Source: Actinophytocola sp.
GTDB taxonomy: Bacteria; Actinomycetota; Actinomycetes; Mycobacteriales; Pseudonocardiaceae
Length of the DNA stretch: 50,176 bases
NCBI RefSeq assembly: GCF_009379765.1
Contig: NZ_WHTD01000046.1
Location: 1-50,176, forward strand
Direction: 5' to 3'
Made by a program: the position numbers and the translations under genes. Positions 16,466-28,557 of the stretch are shown in pieces; the first letter of the stretch is position 1; every line of letters begins with the position of its first letter. The notes beneath the pieces are model-generated. The model was not told where the DNA came from, did not search any database, and saw only the letters and a list, made by a program, of their open reading frames with translations.

Positions 16466-17271
16466 CTACGTGCCGGCGGGCTCGAACGCGGCGGGGTCCG
16501 CGCAGTACCGGCGGACCGCATCCGCGAGCCGGACCGCTTGGCCGGCGTCGGCGTAGCGGTGGTCGAAGGTGGCGGTCAGGGTGAGCATCGGCCGAGCTGT
16601 CACGGCCCCGCCGATGACCACGGGCCTGGCCTGCACGGCGCCAACGAGCACGAGCACCGGCACCCGGTAGTACCGGGCGAGCGGGGAGAAGGCCCGGGTG
16701 ACGCCCCACATGCCGACAGACGTGATCATGGCACCACCGAAGGCCTGGCGGGACAGACCGAAACGGCTCAGGTCCAGGTTCAGGTCTGAGGTCAGCCAGG
16801 CCGCGAGCCGCAACACGGGCCGGACCAGAAGGCGGAGCAGGCGGGCGAGCACGGCCTTGCCGCGCCCGAGTTGGCGGTCCTCACCCCGGCCGAGCTCTGC
16901 GACCCGGCCGTTCACCTCGTCCGCGACCTGCCGGACGGACAGCCAGTCCGCTTGCGCCACCTTCACCCCGCTGAGTTCCCCCGCCACCGAGCGATGAAGA
17001 AGACGTCGACGTTCTCGCGGGCATGGACGCGCCCAGGGGGCGAGCCGCACGTTCAGCTCCGGCACCTCGGTCAGCGCGAAGGCGACCGCCCGGCCGACCA
17101 GGTGGTCACGGTCGCCCGCCCGCCGCTCACGGCCCGCACCTCGTCCAGATAGGACAGCAACGCGGTGGCGTCGATGTCCAGCTCGCCATAGAACTGTGGA
17201 TCGTCGGGCGGACCCCAGGTGGCACCCGCCAGGCGCCGCCAGCCGGTCGCCAGCGTCGCAGTCGTGCTCAC
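16466..17271 (-). pseudogene. 2-oxo acid dehydrogenase E2-type acyltransferase domain, frameshifted
   Basis: Catalytic domain of E2 acyltransferases without a lipoyl domain, about 265 residues when repaired. N-terminal part (start 17271): WRRLAGATWGPPDDPQFYGE, then ALLSYLDEVRAVSG. A missing base near 17105 breaks the frame before LVGRAVAFALTEVPELNVRL, and a further pair of shifts affects positions about 16985-17010. The C-terminal part is clean: FGGAMITSVGMWGV and LTLTATFDHRYADAGQA, with the catalytic His of the DHR motif. The start overlaps the stop of the upstream RaiA-like gene (GTGA). It may act on an acyl carrier or CoA in the dormancy programme, but the substrate is unknown. Confidence 0.75.
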
Positions 17272-17612
17272 CGCCGCCCTCCGGCGCGCCGGCGGCGCGG
17301 GTCGGGCGGGCTGTCGAGCTGTCTCACCAGCCGGTCGACGACCCGGTCGAGAGCGTCTCGCGCACCGTGCGCATCCGCCTCGGCCCGGACCTGCCTCCCG
17401 TTGACGTCCAGGGTCACCTCCACGATGACCGGACGTCCGCCCGCCAGGTTCTCGTGCCTGGTGAGCCGGACGTGCATATCGAGCAGCGGCACGTGTGCGT
17501 GCCGTGCCACGGGTGCCAGCTTCCGGGTGACCAGCTCGGCGACATCGACCCCGAACTCACCGCGCACGACAATCCGCGGAACGGGCAGCGTGATGGTTGG
17601 TCTTGTCCTCAT
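17268..17612 (-). CDS. RaiA/HPF-like ribosome hibernation domain protein
   Basis: A 114-residue protein with PRIVVRGEFGVDVAELVTRK and LTRHENLAGGRPVIVEVTLD, followed by VRAEADAHGARDALDRVVDR, the beta-sheet-plus-helix pattern of S30AE/HPF proteins. The C-terminal tail is Arg-rich. It is the second ribosome-stasis-type gene in the window, shorter than the Rv0079-like protein. It sits between PhoU and the E2-like gene, with overlapping starts and stops, in one leftward unit. The role is inferred from the fold. Confidence 0.7.
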   Translation of the reverse strand: MRTRPTITLPVPRIVVRGEFGVDVAELVTRKLAPVARHAHVPLLDMHVRLTRHENLAGGRPVIVEVTLDVNGRQVRAEADAHGARDALDRVVDRLVRQLDSPPDPRRRRAGGRR

Positions 17613-18352
17613 ACCTCGACGCTGCCACGCGCGCACTGGCACCGACGACGACCTCGGTCACCTTCATCCGGGTCGTTCGACCCTGTCGATCCGTCACATT
17701 CCGGCACGCGGCGCATCCAGCGGGCCGGGTCCCCGCGGGGTAGGCGACCCGACGGGCAAGGCCGAACGCGTGGTCGGCGTAGCGTTCGTAGTACCGGCCG
17801 ATCAGCGCCACGCCCACCGCACGCTCGACGTCGCGCACCCGCGGCAGGTCGAACAACGTGTGGTAAAAGCTCCTTCTGCAACCGGCCCAGCTCCGCGTCC
17901 TCGCGTTCCAGGCCGGTCACGGCGGTTCCGTCGCGGGTCATGACGGCCCGGCCCGCGGCCGCGACGATCCGCTGCGCGTGGTCGACCATCGCCTGCACCG
18001 CAGGCCGCAACTCGGCGGGAACCGCGCAGTCCGGCTGGTGTGCCGACGCGATCTCGGCGACGTGCACGGCCAACTTGCCCATCCGACGCAGGTCGACGCT
18101 CATCCGCAGGCACGCCACGACGGTCCGCAAATCGGTCGCGACCGGTTGCTGGCGGGCCAGGATGTCCACAGCAATGGCATCCACTTCGGACTGCAGCGCG
18201 GCGACCGCGCCGTCGCCGACGACGTCCGCGAGGCGTGCGTCGACGTCGAGCAGCGCCGTCATGGCCCGCCGCATCGCGTCGGCGACGAGGGACGCCAGAT
18301 CTCCCAGCCGGGTCGCGAGCTGATCCAGCTCCTCGTGAAACTTCTCTCTCAT
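17557..18352 (-). pseudogene. phoU: PhoU-like phosphate regulator, frameshifted
   Basis: Two PhoU repeats of helical bundles: MREKFHEELDQLATRLGDLA at the start, DLRTVVACLRMSVDLRRMGK in the first repeat and ELGRLQKELL in the second. The frame then breaks near 17868 (an extra base by a TTTTA run) and resumes with FDLPRVRDVERAVGVALIGR and YYERYADHAFGLARRVAY, typical of the PhoU C-terminus. PhoU proteins modulate phosphate signalling and phosphate uptake. The repaired end extends past the start of the RaiA-like gene. Whether the shift is real or a sequencing error cannot be decided here. Confidence 0.8.
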
Positions 18353-18460
18353 GCACCGGATGGTGCGCCCGAAACGACTTCACCGAACCCGGCAAACGAC
18401 TGTGGACACCATGGACCTTCGACCCATGACGCCGACTGCGGTCGTGCGCAGGTTCGAGGC

Positions 18461-19092
18461 ATGAGCACCAAACGTGAGTCCAGCACACCACCCCGGCACC
18501 CACCGAACACGGCCGACGACCTGCTGCACAACGCGGCGCACCTGCCCGGTCGCGCCGCGTTTGCCCGTCGCACGCGTGACGGATGGCGGTCGGTCACCTG
18601 GAAGGAGTTCGCCGAGCAGGCCACCTCGCTCGCCGCAGGGGCTGGTGACCGCCGGCGTAAACCCCGGCGACCGCGTCGCGATCATGTTGGGCACCAGCCT
18701 CGAGTGGGACCGCGCGGACTACGCCATCTGGCTGGCCGGGGCGGTGACCGTGCCGATCTACGAGACGCAGGTGGTCTGGATCCTGCGAGACTCGGGGGCG
18801 GTGGCTGCGTTGTCGCCGACGACCGCCTCGGACAGCTGGTCGAGGGTGCGTATCGGAGTCCGTGCGCCACGTGTAGCGGATGTCCGAGCCGGACGCCGAT
18901 CTGCGGCGCGCCATTCAGGCGGTCGTCGACGACGTCAACCGGGAGGTGTCCCAGGCCGAGTCGATCCGCCGCTCCGATGTCGTGGCCGCGGAGTTCCGGG
19001 TGAACGAGGAGCTCACGCCCACCGAGAAGGTGCGGCGCGACCACGTGCTGGTGAAGTACTCCGACGTGGTCGAGTCGATGTACCGCACCTGA
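18461..19092 (+). pseudogene. Acyl-CoA synthetase (FadD) with a large internal deletion
   Basis: The N-terminal part (TADDLLHNAAHLPGRAAFAR, then WRSVTWKEFAEQATSLA) continues after a frameshift near 18640 as GLVTAGVNPGDRVAIMLGTS and DYAIWLAGAVTVPIYET, typical of long-chain acyl-CoA ligases. The frame shifts again near 18805. At about 18870 the sequence jumps to the C-terminal domain: RRAIQAVVDDVNREVSQAES and LTPTEKVRRDHVLVKYSDVV. About two thirds of the gene, including the AMP-binding motif YTSGTTG and the hinge, is missing. It cannot be active. Confidence 0.8.
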
Positions 19093-19203
19093 CATGTGCG
19101 GCGGCCCGGAGGGTAGAAGAGCCCTGCCGCATCGGGACCCCTCACTACATCGCCGTGTCATTGGTCGGTATCCGCGGCAGGTGAAGCAAACGAGCCTGGG
19201 GGT

Positions 19204-19476
19204 ATGACGGACGACGAGCGGATTTCGCGGAACTCGCCCGCCTGGCAGCGGTACCGGGCGGCGCGCACGTTGGCCCATCACGCCACGGACGCTACGGACC
19301 TGGCCCGGTTGCTGGACATGCTGGGCCTGTCGGCGGCCGAAGGACGCGAGCCGCCGGAGGAATCGGCTGCTGCCGACCCGACCCCGCATCCCGTGGCGCT
19401 CGGCGAGGACAGCGCCGGCCGGTTGAACGGCCTTCTTCGCGAGGCGTATCCCGCCAGACACCGTCGCGCCGGATGA
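19204..19476 (+). CDS. Hypothetical protein, 90 residues
   Basis: Not recognised. A small soluble protein with an Arg/Ala-rich helix (WQRYRAARTLAHHATDATDL), a Pro/Glu-rich linker and a short C-terminal helix. The start ATG 19204 follows GGGGG. It stands between the fadD remnant and a membrane protein, on the same strand as both. No shared domain with neighbours is seen. Confidence 0.5.
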   Translation: MTDDERISRNSPAWQRYRAARTLAHHATDATDLARLLDMLGLSAAEGREPPEESAAADPTPHPVALGEDSAGRLNGLLREAYPARHRRAG

Positions 19477-19621
19477 CGACCCCCGCCGAGCGCAGGTACG
19501 GGTGCCGGGCGCTGCGGGCGTCGACCAGCTGCCGGTGAGTACGGCTCGCAGCACCGAAGAGCGTACGTAGGCACGAGCGGTCTCGGAGGGCTTCACGCAA
19601 GATCGAGGCTAGGGTGACTGG

Positions 19622-20257
19622 GTGTCTGACCAGGATGAGGACGTACCGGCGCCCCTGGAGCCGCGCATCGCGGCGGCAGTCGTCGATGTCCTCGTCTACG
19701 TAGTCGTCCTGAACCTCTTCGTGGAGTACTTCCCCCGAGTGCTCAGCGAGACGTTCACCCTTTCCCTGCTCACGGCGGCGTTGCTGAAGGGGATTCTCGA
19801 GGTTGTCGTAGCCGCGAAGAACCGGATCAAAGCAAGGTTCAAAGCAGCGTCCACTCCGATCGGCAAGGTGACTGCCGCGGCTATGCTGTGGGTTGTCCTC
19901 TTCGGCAGCAAGTTCCTCGTTCCGGAGGCCATCGACCTCGTCTTCGGCGACCGTGTCAGCCTCGGCGGCTTCTTTTCGGTGACACTGCTGATCCTTACCC
20001 TCCTGCTGTCACGGCGGCCGTTCAGCGCCTGCTCCAAGCCACCGGTTCCGTGCATAGGTCCTGACAAAGCAAGGATCGAGCGACCAGAGGAACCGGTCCG
20101 GATCGCCGGCCGGGTCCCGGTCGCCGCCTCCACCGTGCACCAGCTCACCCGCGCCGCCACGTTCTGCCTTGTCTGTTCGCGTGTGACCGCGTCAGCGACG
20201 AACCGGTCCGCCGATATGTACGCACCGGCCCGGGTGAGCTGGTGCATGTCGATGTGA
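19622..20257 (+). CDS. Small membrane protein with a run-on C-terminus
   Basis: The first 135 residues are typical of a four-helix actinobacterial membrane protein: EPRIAAAVVDVLVYVVVLNL, an AKNRIKARF basic loop, AAMLWVVLFGSKFLV and VTLLILTLLLSRR. After about residue 140 (position 20040) the translation loses this character and runs into insertion-sequence debris. The original C-terminus has probably been replaced. Start GTG 19622. The function is unknown. Confidence 0.55.
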   Translation: MSDQDEDVPAPLEPRIAAAVVDVLVYVVVLNLFVEYFPRVLSETFTLSLLTAALLKGILEVVVAAKNRIKARFKAASTPIGKVTAAAMLWVVLFGSKFLVPEAIDLVFGDRVSLGGFFSVTLLILTLLLSRRPFSACSKPPVPCIGPDKARIERPEEPVRIAGRVPVAASTVHQLTRAATFCLVCSRVTASATNRSADMYAPARVSWCMSM

Positions 20258-20335
20258 AGAAACACGGCCGGATCCCCGACGGTGGCGGCCACAAGATCCT
20301 GGGTCGCGCCGCCGGCCAGAAGCCGGCCGCCAGCA
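20090..20335 (+). mobile_element. IS481-type transposase fragment
   Basis: In one frame ASTVHQLTR, then after a shift LPCLFACDRVSDEPVRRYVR and TGPGELVHVDVKKHGRIPDG, which matches the start of the catalytic core of IS481-family transposases (GELVHVDVKKLGRIPDGGG). The first catalytic Asp is in HVDVKK. Both ends are cut, and the remaining DDE residues are absent. Positions 20336-20583 beyond it contain an open stretch (LELAVAALTEAVTGIGNG) that is not identified. Confidence 0.7.
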
Positions 20336-20583
20336 AGCATTCCCCGACTGGCCTGCCCGTGGCCAGCGGCGATCACGCGAGCGCTACGGGAGCGGTTCTC
20401 CCCCGGCCAGCTCGACCATGCGCTCGCTCCGCTGCCGCGGTCCCTGGGAGCCGGCCTGCCCGGCGTGCGGGCCAAGCTCGACGAGAGCCATGCCGTCGAG
20501 CGGCTCGAGCTCGCCGTCGCCGCACTGACCGAGGCGGTCACCGGCATCGGAAACGGTGACCAGGACAAACGAGGAGCACTGCC

Positions 20584-22038
20584 TTATGAGGCTTCCAGCG
20601 CACGCATCGCCGCCGCCAGCGCCTCTTCCGGCCGTCCCGTCGTGCGGATCGTGGTCGCGTTCGGCCACGGGGCCGTGTCCGCCGCCATGGCGGCCGCGAT
20701 GGCCGGGTCGGCGTCGGACATCGAGCCCGTTCGGGTTCTGGTCCGGCGGTCGGCGACGTCGGGCGGGATCACGCAGCGCAGCGGGTGGAAGGCGCTGTGG
20801 GTGTCGGCCGCGAGCCGCCGGGCCGTCTCACGGGCCCCGGCATCCATCCACGAGGCGTCCAGCACGACCGACTCACCGCGCGCCAGCAGCTCGCCGGCGC
20901 GGCGCAGCAGCTCGCCGTAGGTTCGCTCCGTGTGCTCGGGAGCGTAGATGCCGTGGCGATACCCCGCGCGGGCGTGTGCCAGCGGGTCGACGCCGGCCAG
21001 CTCCTTGCGCACCCGGTCGCTCGACAGGAGCACCGCGCCGAGCTCATCGGCCAGCAGCCCGGCCACGGTGGTCTTGCCACTGCCCGGTAGCCCGCCGACG
21101 AGCACGAGGCGAACCTGCCCGTGGCGCAGGTGGCGCACCGCGATGTCCGCGTAGGCAGCTGCGTCGAGCGCGGCGTCGCGGTCGCCCTGGGCGTGCCGGA
21201 GGCAGGCGACCTTGACCCGGACGAACGCGCGGTAGGCGATGTAGTGGTCCCGCAGGGCGGTGGGTGCCGGGTCGGCGGTGTGCTCGGCATAGCGGTCCAG
21301 GAGCAGTTCGCCCAGGTCGGGGGCGCCGAGCCGCTCGAGGTCCATGGCGAGGAACGCGATGTCGTCGAGGCCGTCCAGGCGGCGCAGCTCGTCGTCGAAC
21401 TCGAGGCAGTCCAGCACCCGCGGCCCGTCGTCGAGCAGGAAGATGTCGTCGGCCAGCAGGTCGCCGTGCCCGTCAAGGATGCGCCCACCGTCCACTCTGG
21501 AACGGAACAGCGGTTCGCGCCCGGCCAGGAAGTCGCGGTTGAGTGTCTCGATCTCGGCCAGGACCTTGGCGTCGAGCGCGTCGCCGCGTACCGCCTCGGC
21601 CTGCGCGAAGCTCGCCTCCCACCGGCTGGTGAGCGCCTCCCGCGTGCCCTCCGCGTCGATGTCGGAGCCGCGGGCCGCGGTCGTGTGGAAGGCGGCGACC
21701 GTCCGGGCGAGCGTGGCGATGTGGTCGGCCAATGGCGCGCCGGAGCGCACCAGCGTGCTGAGCCGGCGGTCGTCCGGCATCCTGCGCATCACCACCAGCG
21801 GCTCACGGGGCGCGCCATCCACATCGGACAACTCGGCGACACCGAGGTACACGTCCGGTGCGAGCCGCCGGTTGAGCTCCACCTCCCGGCGACAGGCGGC
21901 GCGACGCCGCTCGACCGTGCTGAAGTCGAGGAAGCCCATGTTCACCGGCTTCTTGAGCTTGTACACGCGGTCGCCGACCAGGAACACGACTCCGATGTGT
22001 GTCTCCCGAACCGCCGCGAACGGGGCGTCTTCGCCCAT
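20584..22038 (-). CDS. Rv2004c-like bifunctional phosphotransferase/P-loop ATPase
   Basis: A 484-residue protein. The N-terminal half is an aminoglycoside-phosphotransferase-like kinase (RVYKLKKPVNMGFLDFST near residues 24-41; catalytic-loop-like DGHGDLLADDIFLLDDG at 189-205). The C-terminal half is an AAA/zeta-toxin-like P-loop kinase with GGLPGSGKTT at 315-324 and LLSSDRVRKEL downstream. The same fusion in M. tuberculosis (Rv2004c) belongs to the DosR regulon. The start at 22038 was chosen by homology; the frame is open further upstream. A DosR-type box lies 37-50 bases ahead of it, shared with the divergent doxX gene. The substrate is unknown. The gene is intact. Confidence 0.88.
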   Translation of the reverse strand: MGEDAPFAAVRETHIGVVFLVGDRVYKLKKPVNMGFLDFSTVERRRAACRREVELNRRLAPDVYLGVAELSDVDGAPREPLVVMRRMPDDRRLSTLVRSGAPLADHIATLARTVAAFHTTAARGSDIDAEGTREALTSRWEASFAQAEAVRGDALDAKVLAEIETLNRDFLAGREPLFRSRVDGGRILDGHGDLLADDIFLLDDGPRVLDCLEFDDELRRLDGLDDIAFLAMDLERLGAPDLGELLLDRYAEHTADPAPTALRDHYIAYRAFVRVKVACLRHAQGDRDAALDAAAYADIAVRHLRHGQVRLVLVGGLPGSGKTTVAGLLADELGAVLLSSDRVRKELAGVDPLAHARAGYRHGIYAPEHTERTYGELLRRAGELLARGESVVLDASWMDAGARETARRLAADTHSAFHPLRCVIPPDVADRRTRTRTGSMSDADPAIAAAMAADTAPWPNATTIRTTGRPEEALAAAMRALEAS

Positions 22039-22074
22039 ACGACCACGCTCCGGCTGTTCGCCGGTCCGGGGACA

Positions 22075-22088
22075 GGGACCAAAGACCC
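22075..22088. promoter_or_regulatory. DosR-type box between Rv2004c-like gene and doxX
   Basis: GGGACCAAAGACCC on the plus strand, matching the palindromic DosR consensus GGGACTWWAGTCCC at 12 of 14 positions. It lies 37 bases from the leftward start (22038) and 117 bases from the rightward start (22205), so it could control both. Confidence 0.6.
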
Positions 22089-22204
22089 CGGTCGCCCGGA
22101 ATTCGTCGGAGACCAACGATTCGGCATTCGGGCCGTTCGACTCCAGATGCGAGCCCGTCGACGCACGACACTTCAGATGACGCAAGCTTCGAAGGAGGCA
22201 AACG

Positions 22205-22795
22205 ATGTCCATCAAGGAAAACCCGCTGGAGCACACGAACGTTCCGGTGCCGGGAGCGAAGGAGGCCACGACCACATCCCCCCTCGCGGGCCGGGTGTTC
22301 GCCGTCCTGCGGATCGTCATGGGTCTGGTCTTCGCCTGGGCGTTCGTCGACAAGACGTTCGGTCTGGGCTACGCCACCCCGGCGGCCAACGCATGGGTCA
22401 ACGGTGGATCCCCCACCCAGGGCTTCCTCGGCCACCTCGACCACGGTCCCCTGGCCTCGATGTTCCAGAGCTGGGCCGGTGACGCGTGGGCGGATTGGCT
22501 GTTCATGCTCGGCCTCGCCGGCATCGGCCTGGCGCTGCTGTTCGGCGTCGGCCTGCGCATCGCCGCGGTCTCCGGCACGCTGATGATGCTGCTGATGTGG
22601 GCGGCGGAGTGGCCACTCGCCCGGTTCACCGATGCGGGCGAGCCGACCATGTCCACGAACCCCATCATCGACGACCACATCGTCTACGCGCTGGTGCTGA
22701 TCGCACTCGCGGTCGTCGCCGCTGGCAACACGTGGGGCTTCGGCCGCAAGTGGGCCGAACTCGACTTCGTGCGCAGCAACACCTGGCTGCGCTGA
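22205..22795 (+). CDS. DoxX-family membrane protein
   Basis: A 196-residue protein with four membrane segments: LAGRVFAVLRIVMGLVFAWA, then WLFMLGLAGIGLALLFGVGL, AAVSGTLMMLLMWAAEWPL and IVYALVLIALAVVAAGNTWG. The extended loop after helix 1 (GYATPAANAWVNGGSPTQGF) is typical of DoxX/DoxD proteins, related to the thiosulfate:quinone oxidoreductase subunit. AAGGAGG lies 7 bases ahead of ATG 22205. It is divergent from the Rv2004c-like gene and ends before a strong hairpin terminator. It may feed or protect the quinone pool during hypoxia (inference). Confidence 0.82.
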   Translation: MSIKENPLEHTNVPVPGAKEATTTSPLAGRVFAVLRIVMGLVFAWAFVDKTFGLGYATPAANAWVNGGSPTQGFLGHLDHGPLASMFQSWAGDAWADWLFMLGLAGIGLALLFGVGLRIAAVSGTLMMLLMWAAEWPLARFTDAGEPTMSTNPIIDDHIVYALVLIALAVVAAGNTWGFGRKWAELDFVRSNTWLR

Positions 22796-22809
22796 CCGAC
22801 TGATCGGTG

Positions 22810-22846
22810 AGGCTCCGATGCGGACTTACCGTCCACATCGGAGCCT
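22810..22846 (+). terminator. Hairpin terminator after doxX
   Basis: AGGCTCCGATG pairs perfectly with CATCGGAGCCT, and GGAC pairs with GTCC inside, leaving a short loop. The stem starts 15 bases after the doxX stop. There is no long U tract, as is common in actinobacteria. Confidence 0.75.
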
Positions 22847-23240
22847 AACGCCGCGCGCTTGCCGGGATCACCGTCGCCGCATACCCGCCCTCATGACCGC
22901 GGGTGACGATCCCCCCGCTGGCCGCGGCGATCCGGTCCGCTACGCCGCCCGTGTCCGGACACGACCACACGGCGTTCACCACCTGGCTTGAGGCATGCCG
23001 GCGCCGCAGCCATCCCGCGATCTGTTGCGGTGACCACCTGCGTTCCAGCATTCACAGCCCGAATGCCCAGATCAGCCGCAACTGGCTGTGACCTCACGAC
23101 TGACCGTCGACGGTGAACGCCCCTGACCAGCCGCGGTCGACCGGACCGACCGTCAGCAGCCAACCCGCGCGAGATCTCCGCCCGTTCAATCCACGACAAC
23201 CGCAACTCCCCACCGAGGACGCGGCGCCAGCAGCACACCA
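22845..23240 (-). mobile_element. IS30-type transposase remnants
   Basis: Minus-strand pieces in different frames: IERAEISRGLA (N-terminal helix-turn-helix region of IS30 transposases) near 23160-23200, and MLERRWSPQQIAGWLRR (the next helix-turn-helix) at 23003-23051. The leftmost part, ending ATVIPASARR, is not recognised. The DDE domain is missing. The region to 23461 upstream of dosR holds no other gene. Confidence 0.6.
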
Positions 23241-23461
23241 CGACAACGCTTCAGCAGGTCACGCACGGTCGAGGGATGACAGCGCACGATTGAGACCGCC
23301 CCTGTTTTCACATGTGCCGACCGGTGGGACACTGGCGAGAGCTGGAGCATCGCCAAGGCCGGGACCTTCTACCCTGACCAATCGTGCCGATCGTCTGAGG
23401 TGCGAGAACGGCCTGAACGCATAGCGTGGTCTTCGGCAACGAAATCCACGAGGAGGCGGCC

Positions 23462-24109
23462 GTGACGATTCGGATCCTGCTGGTCGACGATCACGAGATC
23501 GTGCGTAGAGGGATCGCCGACCTGATCGGTACCCAAGACGACCTGGAGATCGTCGGCGAGGCCGGCTCGGTCGCGGAGGCACTGGCCCGGGCACCCCAGG
23601 TGAACGCGGACGTCGCGATCCTGGACGTGCGAATGCCGGACGGCAACGGCATCGAACTGTGCCGAGAGCTGCGATCCCAGCTGCCGGAGCTGAACTGCCT
23701 GATGCTCACCTCGTACGCGGACGATGAAGCTCTGGTCGACGCCATCATGGCCGGCGCTGCCGGCTTCGTGCTCAAGCAGGTGCTCGGCATCGACCTGATA
23801 AACGCCGTACGGACCGTCGGCACCGGCGGGTCGCTGCTCGACCCGAAGACCACGGCCGCGCTGATGAACCGGATCCGCCGCGAGCGGGAGGAGCAGGACC
23901 CGCTGCACACGCTCACCGACCAGGAGCGCGCGGTGTTCGACCTGATCGGCGAGGGCCTGACCAACCGGCAGATCGGCGAGCGGCTGTTCCTCGCGGAGAA
24001 GACCGTGAAGAACTACGTGTCCCACCTGCTGAACAAGCTCGGCATGCAGCGCCGCACCCAGGCCGCGGTGCTCGCCGCCGAGATGCGCTCGACCAAGCAC
24101 GGGAACTGA
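23462..24109 (+). CDS. dosR: DosR-like response regulator (NarL/FixJ family)
   Basis: A 215-residue regulator with a receiver domain (acidic D9 and D10, phosphoacceptor D55 in [16 protein letters not shown]83 and K105) and a C-terminal LuxR-type helix-turn-helix ([20 protein letters not shown] and [15 protein letters not shown]). Similarity to M. tuberculosis DosR is very high, including GGSLLD, QDPL and RRTQAAV. Start GTG 23462 follows GAGGAGG. DosR activates the hypoxia/NO regulon by binding boxes of the type found at five or six places in this window. Its stop abuts the stop of the dosS-like gene on the opposite strand, unlike the co-linear arrangement in mycobacteria. Confidence 0.95.
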   Translation: MTIRILLVDDHEIVRRGIADLIGTQDDLEIVGEAGSVAEALARAPQVNADVAILDVRMPDGNGIELCRELRSQLPELNCLMLTSYADDEALVDAIMAGAAGFVLKQVLGIDLINAVRTVGTGGSLLDPKTTAALMNRIRREREEQDPLHTLTDQERAVFDLIGEGLTNRQIGERLFLAEKTVKNYVSHLLNKLGMQRRTQAAVLAAEMRSTKHGN

Positions 24110-26790
<2,681 letters not shown>

Positions 26791-26854
26791 CGCTTGCCTC
26801 CGAACACGCGGGAGAGGTGGCCCGGTCGAGCCGGGCCACCATCCGTCCTGCTCG

Positions 26855-27267
26855 CTACTTCTTGACCGCGACCTGGATCTGTCGCGTTTCTGCCTCCTCC
26901 TTGACCGGGATCGTGACCTCGAGGATCCCGGCGTCGTAGCGGGCCTCGACCTCGACCGCGTCGGTGTCGGCACCGGCGGGCAGCCGGACCGTCCTCGCGA
27001 ACGAGCCGTAGAAGAACTCGCTGTGGCCCTTGTCGTGCTTGTCCACCGTCCGGCGGTGATGGACAGCTGGTCGCCGGCGACCGAGATCTTGATGTCCTTG
27101 TCGGGGTCGAACCCCGGCAGCTCGGCGCGCAGCACGTACCGGCCTTCGTCGACGTATTCCTCGATCCGAACCGGGTGGTGGTCACCGAACGCGGCGAACG
27201 GCCACCCCTGCTCGAGATACCGGAACAGATCCGGTATGAGCGCCGGTCGTGGGATCAGACTCGCCAT
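26855..27267 (-). pseudogene. Hsp20 (alpha-crystallin-type) chaperone, one frameshift
   Basis: The start at 27267 follows AGAGGAG. N-terminal part MASLIPRPALIPDLFRYLEQ, then RIEEYVDEGRYVLRAELPGF and DIKISVAGDQLSITA, the first strands of the alpha-crystallin domain. One or two bases are missing near 27050, after which VDKHDKGHSEFFYGSFARTV and ILEVTIPVKEE complete the domain and the IPV-type tail. Repaired length is about 138 residues. Homologues (HspX/Acr) are the classic DosR-induced protein, and a DosR-type box lies 85-98 bases upstream. It is transcribed just before the universal stress protein. Confidence 0.85.
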
Positions 27268-27351
27268 GGTTCTCCTCTCGCCGTCTACCCTTACATCTCC
27301 AGCGAATCTCGTCGTGCGGCACACCCACAGGGCGGCAGGTCCCTACCCGGC

Positions 27352-27365
27352 GGGACTTTCGTCGC
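27352..27365 (-). promoter_or_regulatory. DosR-type box ahead of hsp20
   Basis: Plus strand GGGACTTTCGTCGC, 12 of 14 matches to GGGACTWWAGTCCC. It lies about 90 bases upstream of the hsp20 start. No other gene lies between 27268 and 27535. Confidence 0.6.
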
Positions 27366-27535
27366 CGTCCACAGCAGACCCTGGCCAGCCAGTGAGCACG
27401 AGGTCGATGAAGCCGGGATCCTCGTGGGAAAACCCGTTGTGGTGCGCGAAGAGTCGCGGCGAGCTGGCGGTTACCTGCCACAGCATCTCGCTGTCGGGTC
27501 GGCGCGCCGCTAACGGGAGATCGGCAGGGTCCTGG

Positions 27536-28139
27536 TCACCGGTCGTCCTCCTCGTGGACCGCGATGGCCTGTGCGCGGACGACCCCGGGCACCGACTCGG
27601 CGATCACGGTGGCGACGTGCCGGTCGGCCTCGTCGTCGAACTGGTCGCCGATGGTGACGACACCGTCGCGGCAAGCGACCCGCCAGCGGCCCTTGCCGCC
27701 GTAGACCTCCAGGCGGTGGCGGACGTCGTCCGCGACGGTCGCGTCGTCGCGCGCCACGGTGGCGACGATGTCCCGCCGGGTCACGATGCCGACGACCCGG
27801 GAGCCGTCGACGATCGGCATGCTGCGCTGCCGAGCGTCCAGCAGCGCCGTCGCCAGCTCGGCGACGTCGGTGCCGGAACCCATGGCGGTGACCGGGTGCT
27901 CATCACCTCGGCGACGGTCGTGGTCACCGGTCCGGTGGCCGCCTGGTAGCCGGCCGGGATGTGGGCCCGCGGGTCGTCACCAGGTCGGCCTCGGTGACGA
28001 TGCCGATCAGCCGGTCGTCGTCGGCCACCACCGGCAGGGCGGTGAACCCGTGGGTGGCCAGGAGTCCGGCCGCCGCCTTGATGGTGGTGTCCGGGCGGAC
28101 GGTGATCACTGGGCTGGACATGATGTCGCGCGCACGCAT
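27536..28139 (-). pseudogene. CBS-pair plus BON domain protein, two frameshifts
   Basis: Starts MRARDIMSSPVITVRPDTTI at 28139 with GAAGGAGAC upstream, then FTALPVVADDDRLIGIVTEA (first CBS motif). The frame breaks near 27970 and again near 27896. The second CBS motif (RSMPIVDGSRVVGIVTRRD) and a BON-like domain (DGVVTIGDQFDDEADRHV, then VPGVVRAQAIAV) complete the protein. CBS pairs bind adenine nucleotides; BON domains are often membrane- or ligand-associated. Related proteins occur in the DosR regulon (Rv2626c type, CBS only). It is one of five CBS/BON copies or remnants here. Confidence 0.75.
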
Positions 28140-28164
28140 GGTCTTCGTGTCTCCTTCAGCTGGG

Positions 28165-28557
28165 TCAGGCGCGCAGCCTGAGTAGGTATGGGTCCACCGG
28201 TTCGCGGGGCGCCAACCGCACCCGCGCGTCAAGCACCTGGCAGCCGCCGGGGCGCACGACGAGCACGGGCTTCACCGAGCGCGGGCGATGGGCGCAACCG
28301 CGGTGACCGGGTCGGCGAGCGCGGTCGGCACGCCCGCGACCAGGACCGCGTCGACCTCGTCGGCGGCGAGCAGCACCTCCAGGCACGCGCCGAAGGTGTC
28401 CGCGTCCACTCCGGCGGTGGTGTCGATCGGGTTGGCGAGGCTGGCCTGCGCCGGCAGCAGCCGGGCGAGCGCCTCGCGGGTGTCCGCGCCGAGCTGGGGA
28501 AGGCGAGTCCGTTGTGGACGCACGCGTCGGCGGCGAGCACCCCGGCGCCGGCGGCGA
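28165..28557 (-). pseudogene. NDP-forming acyl-CoA synthetase fragment
   Basis: Pieces in different frames match the CoA-ligase domain of ADP-forming acetyl-CoA synthetases: GAGVLAADACVHNGLAF, ADTREALARLLPAQASLANP, IDTTAGVDADTF, VPTALADPV, KPVLVVRPGG. A final RLAPREPVDPYL belongs to the far C-terminal ATP-grasp domain, so an internal segment is also missing. The right border at about 28557 is fused head to head to a CBS/BON fragment on the plus strand. It is a remnant only. Confidence 0.65.
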
